NCBI GenBank assembly: GCA_002435985.1
Contig: DIXD01000049.1
Coordinates: 1 to 36,233 of the forward strand
Direction: 5' to 3'
Source of the DNA: Spirochaetaceae bacterium UBA6089
Lineage (GTDB): Bacteria > Spirochaetota > Spirochaetia > Treponematales > Rectinemataceae
Length of the DNA: 36,233 nucleotides
Shown here: piece by piece, positions 1 through 9,300 of the stretch
Numbering within the stretch: position 1 is the stretch's first letter
Layout: every line of letters starts with the position of its first letter
Program-made: the position numbers and the translations under genes
The notes under the pieces: generated by a model
Seen by the model: the letters and a program-made list of their open reading frames with translations, nothing else
Told to the model about the DNA's origin: nothing
Databases searched by the model: none

Positions 1-74
1 TCGAGAAGGCGATGACGGATAGAAAACCTGAATTTGAAAGCCGTGGATTGAAAGCGATAAAGGCTCTGGAGTGA
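1..74 (+). CDS. atpA: V-type ATP synthase subunit A, C-terminal end (partial)
   Basis: An open frame enters from the left edge and ends at TGA 72-74. It encodes 23 residues (EKAMTDRKPEFESRG then LKAIKALE). Nothing in so short a piece identifies the family by itself. The call rests on position: it ends three bases before subunit B, and in spirochaete V-ATPase operons the catalytic A subunit directly precedes B. The end of an A subunit is expected to be a charged helix like this one. Confidence 0.7.
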   Translation, partial: EKAMTDRKPEFESRGLKAIKALE

Positions 75-77
75 GGC

Positions 78-1376
78 ATGAACAAGATATATTCGAGAAT
101 CGAATCGATAGTCGGCAATGTGATTGCCGTTAAAGCGCAGGATGTCTCCTACGGCGAGCTTGCGCAGGTAAAGACACGGTATGGGATATCGCTTGCCGAG
201 ACTATCCGTCTCGATGGAGAGATGGTCTATCTTCAGGTCTTCGCAGGCAGCCGGGGCGTCTCCACGGGCGACGAGGTCCGTTTTTTGGGCCACCCGATGC
301 AGGTGAGTTTTTCGGACAATCTCTTGGGGCGCATCTTCGACGGCGCCGGAGAGCCGCGCGATGGGGGGCCCATGCTCACCGACAATCTCATCACGATCGC
401 AGGTCCTTCGGTGAATCCGTACAAGCGCATTATTCCGCGCGAGATGATCCGCACCGGCATTCCTATGATCGATGTCTTCAATACCCTCGTCAAGAGCCAA
501 AAACTGCCCATTTTCTCGGTATCCGGCGAACCGTACAACCAGCTTCTTGCGCGCATTGCGATGCAGGCGGAGGTCGACCTCATCGTGCTGGGCGGCATGG
601 GGCTCAAGTACGATGACTATCTCTTTTTCCGCAACACGCTGGAGCAGGGCGGTGCGCTCTCGAAGACGATCATGTTCGTGCACACTGCAGCCGACCCGAT
701 CGTCGAGTGCCTCATGGTGCCGGACATCTCACTTGCAATTGCGGAGCGCTTTGCCCTCAAGGGCAAGAATGTACTTGTCCTCCTCACCGATATGACGAAT
801 TTCGCCGACGCCCTCAAGGAGATCGCGATAACCCAGGAGCAGGTTCCTTCGAACCGCGGCTATCCAGGAGACCTATACTCTCAGCTTGCCGCCCGCTACG
901 AAAAGGCGGTCGATTTCTCGGATGCAGGCTCCATCACGATCCTGGCCGTCACCACGATGCCCGGTGACGACGTGACGCACCCTGTTCCCGACAATACAGG
1001 CTACATCACCGAAGGCCAGTTCTATTTGCGGGGAGGACATATCGAGCCCTTCGGTTCTCTTTCGCGCCTAAAGCAGATGGTCAACGGCAAGACGCGCGAG
1101 GACCACCGTTCCATCATGGACGCCATGATCAAGCTCTTCGCGGCGTACAGGGATACTCTGGAAAAGAAATCGATGGGTTTCCAGATGAGCGCCTGGGACC
1201 GCAAGCTGCTCAAGTATGGAGAATTGTTCGAACATCGGATGATGGACCTTTCGGTGAACATTCCCCTCGAAAAGGCTCTGGACCAGTGCTGGGCTATCCT
1301 TGCCGAATGTTTTGAACCCCGAGAGACAGGGCTCCGTTCCGATCTGATCCAGAAATTCTGGGTCGGAGGCAAGTGA
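78..1376 (+). CDS. atpB: V-type ATP synthase subunit B (non-catalytic nucleotide-binding subunit)
   Basis: This is the regulatory B subunit of the V1 head, which alternates with catalytic A subunits around the rotor shaft on the cytoplasmic face. At 432 residues it has normal length. The N-terminal beta-barrel starts with IVGNVIAV, and the nucleotide-domain entry reads LPIFSVSGEPYNQ at about residue 143. At the P-loop position the Walker A GxxxxGKT is absent, as expected for B and not for A. The ITQEQVPSNRGYPGDLY and TGYITEGQF segments are typical of the family. The ATG is preceded by GGAG/GAGG in the last codons of subunit A. The next gene, subunit D, follows after 33 bases. Confidence 0.97.
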   Translation: MNKIYSRIESIVGNVIAVKAQDVSYGELAQVKTRYGISLAETIRLDGEMVYLQVFAGSRGVSTGDEVRFLGHPMQVSFSDNLLGRIFDGAGEPRDGGPMLTDNLITIAGPSVNPYKRIIPREMIRTGIPMIDVFNTLVKSQKLPIFSVSGEPYNQLLARIAMQAEVDLIVLGGMGLKYDDYLFFRNTLEQGGALSKTIMFVHTAADPIVECLMVPDISLAIAERFALKGKNVLVLLTDMTNFADALKEIAITQEQVPSNRGYPGDLYSQLAARYEKAVDFSDAGSITILAVTTMPGDDVTHPVPDNTGYITEGQFYLRGGHIEPFGSLSRLKQMVNGKTREDHRSIMDAMIKLFAAYRDTLEKKSMGFQMSAWDRKLLKYGELFEHRMMDLSVNIPLEKALDQCWAILAECFEPRETGLRSDLIQKFWVGGK

Positions 1377-1409
1377 GTGGCTTTTGCACGGTAGGGGAAG
1401 GAATGTGGC

Positions 1410-2024
1410 ATGGCCAAGATTAAGCTGACAAAAAACGAGCTGAAAAAGAAAAAAGATGCGCTCAAGATGTACGAGCGCTATCTTCCGACGCTTCAGCTTA
1501 AAAAACAACAGCTTCAGGTCGAGGTACGGAGTGTGCAGTCTCGGCTCGAGCAGCTTGAAGCCAGGAAGACAAGTCTCGAGAAAGCATACGATGCGTGGAT
1601 TGCCGTATTCTCGGAACACGAAAGGGCCAGGAGTCTCGATGGAAGGCCGCTGTTGAGAATTTCTTCTCTGAAAACCGATACTGGCAATATCGCCGGCGTC
1701 TCGATCCCGATTTTTCAGGATGTGGAGTTCGAACGCCTAGTCTACGATCTCTACGCGACGCCCCCATGGGTCGATTCGGCGCTGACACTCATGGAACAAC
1801 TTCTGCGCACACAGATGGAGCTCGAGGTCGTATCGAAGCAGAGGGACCTGCTCGCCAACGAGCTGCGCATCACCACACAGCGCGTCAACCTGTTCGAAAA
1901 AGTGAAGATTCCCGAGACGATAGCCGACATTCGTAAGATACGCATCTATCTCGGGGATCAGCAGACCGCCCAGGTCGTCAGAGGAAAGATCGCAAAGCGG
2001 AAAGTCGAGGGAGCCGAGCGATGA
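1410..2024 (+). CDS. atpD: V-type ATP synthase subunit D (central stalk)
   Basis: This 204-residue protein forms the coiled-coil shaft that turns inside the A3B3 head and couples ATP chemistry to the membrane ring. The first 65 residues are a Lys/Gln/Glu-rich helix that begins KIKLTKNELKKKKDALK. A second long helix lies at the C-terminal end (about 130-190) and includes TQRVNLFEKVKIPE, a conserved D-subunit segment. Its length matches the family. AAGGA lies 7-8 bases upstream of the ATG. The stop codon overlaps the start of subunit I (ATGA), so the two are probably translationally coupled. Confidence 0.95.
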   Translation: MAKIKLTKNELKKKKDALKMYERYLPTLQLKKQQLQVEVRSVQSRLEQLEARKTSLEKAYDAWIAVFSEHERARSLDGRPLLRISSLKTDTGNIAGVSIPIFQDVEFERLVYDLYATPPWVDSALTLMEQLLRTQMELEVVSKQRDLLANELRITTQRVNLFEKVKIPETIADIRKIRIYLGDQQTAQVVRGKIAKRKVEGAER

Positions 2025-3931
2025 TCGTACCCATGAAGAAATTCTACCTCATTGCGCTCGACAAAGACAGGCCAACCCTACCTGAGCGGCTTCGGAAGCT
2101 CGGCGTTGCTCATGTCGAGGAACTGTCGGGTTCCGGCGAGACATACCAAAATCTTGAACGGGAGAGATCGGAAACTGAATCCGTGTATTTCTTGCTTCGA
2201 AATTACGTCGAAAAAAAGCAGAAGCCCGTTCCGGCGGAAGGTTTGACTGTGGATGAACCTGACGAAATCAAAGCTTTCGTGCAGGAAGTCTCGGGCTTAA
2301 AGCGCGAGTTGGACTCCCTCAACGAGAGAGCGAACCAGCTTGCCCGCGAGATGGACCGTGTGGCGGCCTGGGGAGACGTTTCGACCTCGATTCTGGTTGA
2401 AGTGGAGCGTGGGTCCGGATTTTCGTTTCGCTTCTTTGAAGCTCCTGCCAAGGAAGTGGGCAATCTGCCGAAAGAGTTTGAATACATTAGCATTCATGCC
2501 CCCAAAGGCAAGATCAGAGTCGCATTCGTACTCGAGGATGGCGAAAAGGCGCCTGAGCTACCGGCGGCTTTTCAGGAATTTTTGCTACCGGAGCTCTCTC
2601 TTTCTCAGATGCGCGAGGAAGTCGCATCGATCGAGTCGAGAAAGAAAGCAATCGCGAAGGAGTTCAAAGCCCGATCGGCACTGACGGCCTCCGTAAAGAA
2701 GTACTTGAAGGAGCTTGAAGCGGCTATCGTGCTCGAGCGACTGAGGTCCGGCATGCCTGCCCAGGAGCATTTTGTGTATCTGCGGGGCTATGTCCCCGCG
2801 CGGGATTGCGAAAGATTCAAAAAAATCACCGCCAAGTATGGATGGGCGATCGCCTTCGACGATCCCTCCGACGAAGAGACGCCACCCACACTCGTTGAAA
2901 ATCCACCTGCAGTCCGCATCATAGAACCGGTCTTCGAATTTCTCGGCACGGTTCCGAACTATCGCGAGTACGATATTTCCTTCTGGTTCTTGCTCTTCTT
3001 TTCGCTGTTCTTTGCCATGATCTTTGGGGACGGCGGCTACGGTATGCTGATTGTCCTCGCCTCCATTGCATCGATCGTCATGGGGAAAAAGAAAGGGCGC
3101 CCCGTGGCCGACGCCCAGAAGCTTTTCTTGCTGCTGGGTGCAGTCACGGTAGTGTGGGGCGCACTAACCGCATCGTGGTTCGGCATAAAATTCAACCGCC
3201 TCCCACCCTTACTTCAGAGAATCTCTCTCGACCTCATAAACGGCCAGTCACCAAACTCCGAAAGCAACATCAAGGTCTTCTGTTTCATCATCGGTCTTGT
3301 GCAGCTGTCCATCGCCCACCTGAAGAATATCAAACGCGATTTTCCGAACCTGAAATTCCTCTCGCAGATAGGCTCCCTTTTCCTCCTTGTTGGTATGTTC
3401 AACGCAGCGCTGAACTTGGTTATCGATGCAGTGCGTTTTCCCATCCAGAGCTGGGCTCTCGCGTGTATTGCCGTCGGTTTTTTACTTGTGTTTTTGTTCG
3501 GCAACTGGAACGGGAAGTTTGGATCGAGCCTTTTGGAGAGCCTCAAAGGCATCATTCCCACCTTCCTGGGCACCGTCAGCATCTTCGCCGATATCGTGTC
3601 ATACATACGGCTCTGGGCGGTGGGGCTCGCAGGCCTGGCGATCTCCCAGACAGTGAACGGCATGGCAGCCGGCATTGTCGGCGACGAGGTCGGTTTATTG
3701 TTTGACTTTATATTGAAATTGCTCATCGCGGTCGTGCTCTTGCTTGTGAGCCATTCGCTCAATTTTATGCTTACGGTGCTTTCGGTCGTCGTCCACGGTA
3801 TACGGCTCAACATGTTGGAGTTTTCCGGACACCTCGGAATGGAGTGGTCTGGTTACAAATATAATCCGTTGAGGGAACAGAATCGTCCTTCATCGGCTAT
3901 GGAATCATCCCTTGAGGAGACTGGAGTATGA
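2021..3931 (+). CDS. atpI: V-type ATP synthase subunit I (membrane stator, a-subunit homologue)
   Basis: A 636-residue stator that holds the peripheral stalk and forms the half-channels for the translocated ion. Residues 1 to about 310 are soluble, with long charged helices typical of the cytoplasmic arm. From about residue 322 there are several hydrophobic membrane segments; the first contains FWFLLFFSLFFAMIFGDGGYG. The segment SYIRLWAVGLAGLAISQ near residue 530 carries an arginine (R530) matching the essential arginine that faces the rotor-ring carboxylate in this family. The gene overlaps subunits D and K by four bases on each side. Confidence 0.96.
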   Translation: MIVPMKKFYLIALDKDRPTLPERLRKLGVAHVEELSGSGETYQNLERERSETESVYFLLRNYVEKKQKPVPAEGLTVDEPDEIKAFVQEVSGLKRELDSLNERANQLAREMDRVAAWGDVSTSILVEVERGSGFSFRFFEAPAKEVGNLPKEFEYISIHAPKGKIRVAFVLEDGEKAPELPAAFQEFLLPELSLSQMREEVASIESRKKAIAKEFKARSALTASVKKYLKELEAAIVLERLRSGMPAQEHFVYLRGYVPARDCERFKKITAKYGWAIAFDDPSDEETPPTLVENPPAVRIIEPVFEFLGTVPNYREYDISFWFLLFFSLFFAMIFGDGGYGMLIVLASIASIVMGKKKGRPVADAQKLFLLLGAVTVVWGALTASWFGIKFNRLPPLLQRISLDLINGQSPNSESNIKVFCFIIGLVQLSIAHLKNIKRDFPNLKFLSQIGSLFLLVGMFNAALNLVIDAVRFPIQSWALACIAVGFLLVFLFGNWNGKFGSSLLESLKGIIPTFLGTVSIFADIVSYIRLWAVGLAGLAISQTVNGMAAGIVGDEVGLLFDFILKLLIAVVLLLVSHSLNFMLTVLSVVVHGIRLNMLEFSGHLGMEWSGYKYNPLREQNRPSSAMESSLEETGV

Positions 3932-4350
3932 ACATTGCATTGATCGGTGCAGCATGCGTGCTGGGGCTAGCAGCGACGGGTTCCGGCATTGGTGCAGGTA
4001 TTGCCGGTATGGCGGCAATCGGGTCGTGGAAGCGCGCTTATCTGAATAATAAACCTGCCTCTTTCCTGCTCGTCGCCTTTGCGGGCGCACCGCTTACACA
4101 GACTATCTATGGTTTTATTCTGATGGGTAGGATCATCAATTCGACAAAAGACCCCTTGCTCCTCCTCGCTGCGGGGGTCATGTCGGGTCTGGCCATCGGC
4201 ATGTCGGCGGTCGCCCAGGGACAGGCTGCGGCTGCGGGCTGCGATGCCTACGGGGAAACCGGCAAGGGCTTCGCCAACTACATCACCGTCGTCGGTCTCT
4301 GCGAGACTGTGGCGCTCTTTGTTTTGGCGTTTACGTTCAGCGCCATCTGA
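3928..4350 (+). CDS. atpK: V-type ATP synthase subunit K (rotor-ring proteolipid)
   Basis: This 140-residue proteolipid builds the membrane rotor ring. It has four hydrophobic segments arranged as two hairpins, each rich in Gly and Ala. The ion-carrying carboxylate is E126 (GLCETVAL), present only in the second hairpin, as in V-type 16-kDa proteolipids. T57 and Q58 (PLTQTIYGF) and Q97 (AQGQAAAAG) sit where the sodium ligands lie in the Enterococcus hirae NtpK ring, which suggests sodium rather than proton coupling. That is inference from motif alignment by eye. It overlaps subunit I by ATGA and closes the ATPase operon. Confidence 0.96.
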   Translation: MNIALIGAACVLGLAATGSGIGAGIAGMAAIGSWKRAYLNNKPASFLLVAFAGAPLTQTIYGFILMGRIINSTKDPLLLLAAGVMSGLAIGMSAVAQGQAAAAGCDAYGETGKGFANYITVVGLCETVALFVLAFTFSAI

Positions 4351-4384
4351 GTCTTTTTGCGGGATCGGAGGCGGGGTTTTTCGG

Positions 4385-5464
4385 ATGTCTCTCACGAAAT
4401 CGGTAAAAGTCGGGGACCTACTCATGGGCGGCGAATGGCCCGTGAGTATCCAAACGATGTGGAAGGATTCGCTTCCCGTATTTTCGGGCCCCGATGATCT
4501 CCGCCTTCTGTCCGTAATCGAAAAGATGTCGGATTTGAAAAGGCTTGGGTGCAGTATCATACGATTTGCGGTCCCCGATATTTCCGCTGCGGAGTCGCTC
4601 GGTCTGCTCGCGGGTCGCTCTCCGCTGCCCGTCGTCGCCGACATCCACTTCGACTGGCGCATAGCGCTCCGCTGTATGGATTTTCCGGTCGCCAAGATCA
4701 GAATTAACCCCGGCAACATAGGCGCCGAATGGAAGGTGCGCGAAGTCGCCGTAAAGGCCATGGATAAGGGCATCCCGATCCGTATAGGCATCAATGGCGG
4801 CTCTCTCCCCAAAGACCTTGTCCAGGAACACGATACTGTGGAAGCAGCGCTCATGGCGGCAGAGCGCGAGATCGAGGTGCTGGAATCCATGCGCTTCAGT
4901 GATATCGTCGTCTCACTCAAGATGAACGAGCCCGACGAGGTAATCCGCGCCAACGAAGCCTTTGCTGCACGCTATCCCTATCCCCTGCACCTAGGGGTGA
5001 CCGAGGCCGGACCTCTCGTCGCGGGCATTGTCCGGAACACCGCAGCTCTTGTACCGCTTTTGAAAAAGGGAATAGGGGCCACCATCCGCGTCTCCCTCTC
5101 CGACTCGATGGAGCAGGAAGTGATTGCCGGCAAGGAGATCCTCGGCTGCGCCGGCAAAAATGCACATGGAGTGAGAATCGTATCCTGCCCACGCTGTGGA
5201 AGAGCCTCATTCGATACCCACGCATTCACGTCGAGATGGATGAACAAGCTCTATTCCTTAGAGGCCGACATCTCTGTCGCCGTCATGGGCTGCGTGGTGA
5301 ATGGGCCCGGAGAGGCGCGGCATGCCGATTTGGGCATCACGGGGGCCGGAAATTCCGTACTGATCTTCAAGCATGGAGAGATTATACGAAAGATCGATGC
5401 GCGCGATGCGGACAAAGCATTTCAGGAAGAACTCGAAAAGCTCCTCAAGGAAAAAGCGAAATAG
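4385..5464 (+). CDS. ispG: 4-hydroxy-3-methylbut-2-enyl diphosphate synthase (flavodoxin/ferredoxin), IspG/GcpE
   Basis: This enzyme catalyses the penultimate step of the MEP isoprenoid pathway, converting the cyclic diphosphate MEcPP to HMBPP. It is an iron-sulfur enzyme. The protein has 359 residues, close to the E. coli enzyme. The [4Fe-4S] ligands are visible as C268 and C271 (SCPRCG), C303 (MGCVVNGPGE) and E310. The TIM-barrel part has DIHFDWRIAL and KIRINPGNIG. The open frame extends upstream into subunit K, but homology begins near MSLTKSVKVG. The ATG at 4385, with GGAGG 13 bases upstream, is therefore chosen. It lies 34 bases behind atpK and may be co-transcribed with the ATPase. Confidence 0.96.
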   Translation: MSLTKSVKVGDLLMGGEWPVSIQTMWKDSLPVFSGPDDLRLLSVIEKMSDLKRLGCSIIRFAVPDISAAESLGLLAGRSPLPVVADIHFDWRIALRCMDFPVAKIRINPGNIGAEWKVREVAVKAMDKGIPIRIGINGGSLPKDLVQEHDTVEAALMAAEREIEVLESMRFSDIVVSLKMNEPDEVIRANEAFAARYPYPLHLGVTEAGPLVAGIVRNTAALVPLLKKGIGATIRVSLSDSMEQEVIAGKEILGCAGKNAHGVRIVSCPRCGRASFDTHAFTSRWMNKLYSLEADISVAVMGCVVNGPGEARHADLGITGAGNSVLIFKHGEIIRKIDARDADKAFQEELEKLLKEKAK

Positions 5465-5466
5465 CA

Positions 5467-5799
5467 CTACTTATTTTTACTTGTCTCGTCTGAAGGTGCG
5501 CGTATTTCTGCAATCATGGCATCAACCAAGTTCTTGATGAAGGGGTCGCTTATAGAGTATATCCTCCGGGTTTTCTTCACCTCTGAAGAGACAATGCCGT
5601 TGCGTTTCAATATGGCCAAGTGCTGGGACACGACTGGCTGAGGCTGGTCGAGGCAGCGCCAGATGTCGCCCACGCAGGGGACCTCTTGGTGCGCGATGAG
5701 GCAGAGAATTTTTAGCCGAATGGGATGACCGATCGCCTTATACTTTTGAGCATAAGGAGCCAATTGCCTTTCATTGCATAATTGGGGACGTGTATCCAT
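5467..5799 (-). CDS. ArsR/SmtB-family winged-helix transcriptional regulator
   Basis: A 110-residue DNA-binding repressor-type protein. The HTH reads VGDIWRCLDQPQPVVSQHL, followed by the wing with RRIYSISDP, typical of ArsR regulators such as the SQP-VSQHL type. The classic arsenite motif ELCVC is not intact; C33, C42 and C49 lie in or near the sensor helix but do not form a standard metal site that I recognise, so the inducer is unknown. The frame could start at a TTG at 5820. That codon overlaps the -10 element, so the ATG at 5799 is preferred. No ribosome-binding site is seen, consistent with a near-leaderless message. It converges with ispG with only two bases between the stop codons. Confidence 0.9.
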   Translation of the reverse strand: MDTRPQLCNERQLAPYAQKYKAIGHPIRLKILCLIAHQEVPCVGDIWRCLDQPQPVVSQHLAILKRNGIVSSEVKKTRRIYSISDPFIKNLVDAMIAEIRAPSDETSKNK

Positions 5800-5808
5800 A
5801 ATTTTATT

Positions 5809-5837
5809 ATTATATAGCAAAATTTATAAAAATGCAA
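5809..5837 (-). promoter_or_regulatory. Promoter of the ArsR-type gene
   Basis: On the minus strand TTGCAT (5837-5832) and a perfect TATAAT (5814-5809) are separated by 17 bases. Transcription would begin near 5802, three bases before the ATG. The element is very AT-rich with ATTTT/AAAAT ends in inverted orientation, so it could also hold an operator for the regulator itself; that part is speculation. Confidence 0.7.
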
Positions 5838-5908
5838 GTTGAGAAAGTTTGTGAGTTTGTATGGAACGGCAGCGCACGCAGACAATCGCCCCATGTGTGC
5901 CGTACAGC

Positions 5909-6307
5909 TTAGTCTCTCACCATGTGCTGTGCGCGTGCAACAAGTCTGCTGCCTTTGTGGACGCCGTAATTCGGGCCGAGAAGCGCCGAGCAAATACCGG
6001 ACGTTTTTTCTGAAAGCGATGCTTCCTTAATGAAAGAGCAAGCAGCAAGGGAAGACTCACCTTCTCCGATGAGTATGAGCTTGCAGCTCTGGAGAGGCTT
6101 GTAGAATCGAATCATCGCCGCGAGCATCGGCGCATGCAGAGGGAAGTCCTTCTGCCGCACGACGAGGGCATCCGGGACAAGCTCGGTGATGCAGTCTATT
6201 ACACGCAATGGATCGCGATAGCGGAAGACAATGATGTCGGCCTCGCGTAACTCCTTGAGTACAAGGTTCGCGATGGAATTCTCTTCAATCAAGACTAGCA
6301 CAAGCAT
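5909..6307 (-). CDS. Small receiver-like (degenerate response-regulator fold) protein, function unknown
   Basis: A 132-residue protein with the alternating strand/helix pattern of a CheY-type receiver: MLVLVLIEENSIANLVLKEL, then VPDALVVRQKDFPL, then CKLILIGEG. The acidic pair near the N-terminus is present as EE, but the phospho-acceptor aspartate position reads within VVRQKDFP and appears lost. It has no output domain. The start at ATG 6307 has only a weak GGA upstream. It is transcribed divergently from mfd. It may be a phosphorylation-independent signalling protein, or a C-terminally altered remnant of a longer regulator. I do not recognise a specific function. Confidence 0.55.
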   Translation of the reverse strand: MLVLVLIEENSIANLVLKELREADIIVFRYRDPLRVIDCITELVPDALVVRQKDFPLHAPMLAAMIRFYKPLQSCKLILIGEGESSLAACSFIKEASLSEKTSGICSALLGPNYGVHKGSRLVARAQHMVRD

Positions 6308-6389
6308 GGCGATCCGATCTTAGACTCCCATAGAAATCTACCGTGAATACGGGGTATACTGCAGAGTACTTTCAGTAGGACAGCATACG

Positions 6390-9300
6390 ATGAAACCCGA
6401 TACTCTGCAAGCGTTATTCGAAAAAATATCCGGTAATCCTTCCCTACGAACGATAGAGGAACAGCTGCAGGGCGGCACTCGTTCTGTGCATGTACAGAAC
6501 TCAGAGAACCCCCTCCTTGCCTTCAGCTTGGTTCCTCTTATCCGCCACACAGGCAAGAAATGTATCGTCATCCTGCCTTCGGATCAGGAGGCTGAGGAGT
6601 TTGGACACGACCTCGGCCTGACAGATGCCAATATCCTCAATTTTCCGTCATGGCCAGGGGCTCCTTACAAGGCTGTTCCTCCCGGGTCCCGGACTTTCTC
6701 CGAGAGGGCTTCTGCGCTTGCGAGGCTGGCCGACGGAGATTTTGAGATTGCCGTGATTTCGGCGCGCACCCTAGCCATTCCAGTACCTCCCCCCGATTAC
6801 ATTCGCGCGCGTGCCCTCTTTCTAAAGGTTGGTGAGGTTTTCGAACCGGACATCATCTCGAATCGGCTTGCGTGGTTGGGATACCTCCGCGTTCCCTCTG
6901 TCAGCTTGCCTGGCGAATATGCGGTTCGCGGCGAGGTGCTCGATATCTATATGCCGGGCGATGAGCTCGCGGTCCGCATCCACTTCGATTTTGACCGTAT
7001 TGAAAGAATCGTCCGCTTCGACCCTGCGACTCAATCCGGGACAGAGAAAACAATGCAGGTCTGCATTCGGCCATTGAAGGAAGTTGTATGGGATGCGGAC
7101 GCACTTGCCCACCTGCGACAACATTCTCGTGAGTTTGTCCACATGGAGTCCCGCATGGAGCAGGTGATTGAGGCTTTGAGTTCCGGCAGAGAAATGGAAG
7201 GCGAAGAGTTTTGGTTTCCTCTCGCCTTCGATAAGGCCTCCAGTCTGATCGAGTATGCCGATGCAACGACACTGTTGGTTGTCGTTGCTCGGGAGCGCAT
7301 CGATGCCCTGTCTGAGACTATCCGGAAAGAGTACGCATCCATGTACCGGCTTGCCCTCCGTTATATGATTGTGCCTCCGCCCCACAGGATCGTCTTCAAT
7401 ATTTCGGAGCTGTTGAGCTCAATGTCGGCGGCAATATTCTGTTATGCGCTCAAGGGGATCGATGCCGATGCCGAAAGGATATCACTCGGCGGAGAGCCGC
7501 CTCACTCGTATTTTGGGAATATCAGACTGTTCAAAGAAGAATTGGTCGGCTTCAAGAAAGAGCAGTATCACACGTGGATTATCGCTTCGAGCGCGTCCCA
7601 GGCAGAGCGAATAGCGTCGCTCATTCAGGACGACTCCGTCACCATCGTCCGGGGGCCTGTTTCGTCGGGCTTCAGTCTTCCGGCCTTGAAATTGCGCGTG
7701 CTCGCCGAACATGAGCTCTTTGGACGGCGCAAACATGTGCCGCGCTCGCTCGCAAGGGCGAAAAGTGCGGCGATCGAGAGTTTCATCGAACTTTCGCCGG
7801 GCGACTACGTGGTGCACGTCAACTACGGAATAGGCAGATTCAGCGGCATTGAGCGGCTCATCGTCCTCGGCCTCGAGCGGGATTACATCCGCATCGATTA
7901 TGCCGGCGAGGAAAAAGTCTTTGTGCCCATCGAGCAGGCGAATCTTGTCCAGCGTTACATAGGGAACGAGGGTGAGGCACCGCGCCTCGATTCACTGGGC
8001 TCAAAAGCCTGGGAGAATCGCAAAAGAAGAGTTCGCAAATCGGTGGAGGAGCTCGCCGAACGTCTGATCCGCACCTATGCCCGCAGAAAAGCGGCACGTG
8101 GATTTGCTTTTCCGCCCGACAACGAATGGCAGATACAGTTCGAAGCGACCTTCCCTTATGAGGAGACAGAAGATCAGCTCCGCTGTATCGGAGAGGTCAA
8201 GCGCGACATGGAAAGTACGAGACCGATGGATAGGCTTGTGTGCGGCGACGTCGGTTTCGGAAAAACGGAGATAGCGATGCGTGCATGCTTCAAGGCCGTC
8301 ACTGCCGGAAAGCAGGTGGCATTTCTGGCTCCCACGACCATTCTCGCCGAGCAGCATTATGAAAATTTCATCGAGCGCATAGGGGACTTCCCAATACGAG
8401 TCGCCTTGCTCTCTCGCCTCATCGAAAAAAAGACACAGCAGACCACGATCAAAGGATTGAGCGATGGCAGTATCGACATGGTGATCGGTACGCACCGAAT
8501 ATTGCAGAAAGATATTAGATTCAAAGACCTTGGTCTCCTCGTCATCGACGAAGAGCAGCGCTTTGGTGTCAAGGATAAGGAACGCCTTAAGGAGATGAAA
8601 GCCAGCATCGATTGTCTCACGCTGACTGCGACGCCGATTCCGCGCACCCTCCACATGTCCCTGCTCAAAATTCGCGACATGTCGTTGTTGCAAACACCTC
8701 CCATGGAGCGCCAGTCGATCCAGACTTTCGTCGAGGAGTTTTCTCCGGAACTGGTTGCGCGCGCGATCCGGAACGAGATGGAACGTGGCGGCCAAATATT
8801 CTATCTCCATAACCGCATCGAGACGCTCCCCGAAGTCGAGGAGCGCATCCGGCAGCTTGTGCCCGAAGCCTTGGTGGAGAGCGCCCATGGTAGGATGGAT
8901 GCGCGTGATCTGGAATCGATCATGCACCGTTTCATCCATGGGGCCTTCCATGTCCTCGTCTCCACGACGATCATCGAGAACGGCATCGACATCCCGAATG
9001 TCAACACAATCATCATCGACAGGGCCGATAATTATGGGGTCTCTCAACTTTATCAATTGAAAGGAAGGGTGGGACGTTCGGACAGACAGGCCTATGCATA
9101 TCTCCTCTATCCGGACAAAAGAGCGCTCAGCGAACTCGCAATGAAGCGGCTCCAGATCATTTCGGATTTCACCGAATTGGGCTCTGGTTTCAAGATTGCA
9201 ATGAAGGACCTTGAGGTGCGCGGTGCGGGGAACCTCCTTGGTCGCGAACAGTCGGGTGACATCTATGCGGTGGGCTTCGATCTCTACCTAAAACTACTCG

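Noticed and set aside
4244..4384. Longer ispG frame beginning inside atpK
   Set aside because: The extra 47 residues are the out-of-frame translation of subunit K and do not resemble IspG; homology starts at 4385.
5800..5820. TTG start for the ArsR-type gene
   Set aside because: The codon sits next to the TATAAT element, so it would lie upstream of the predicted transcript.
5870..5935. GCGCAC and GTGCGC inverted repeats between the ArsR-type and receiver-like genes
   Set aside because: Six-base arms separated by about 50 bases, partly in coding sequence and without a T-run; likely chance.
8001..9056. 351-codon open frame on the minus strand opposite mfd
   Set aside because: Antisense to the conserved helicase core of mfd, with no family signature and no ribosome-binding site.
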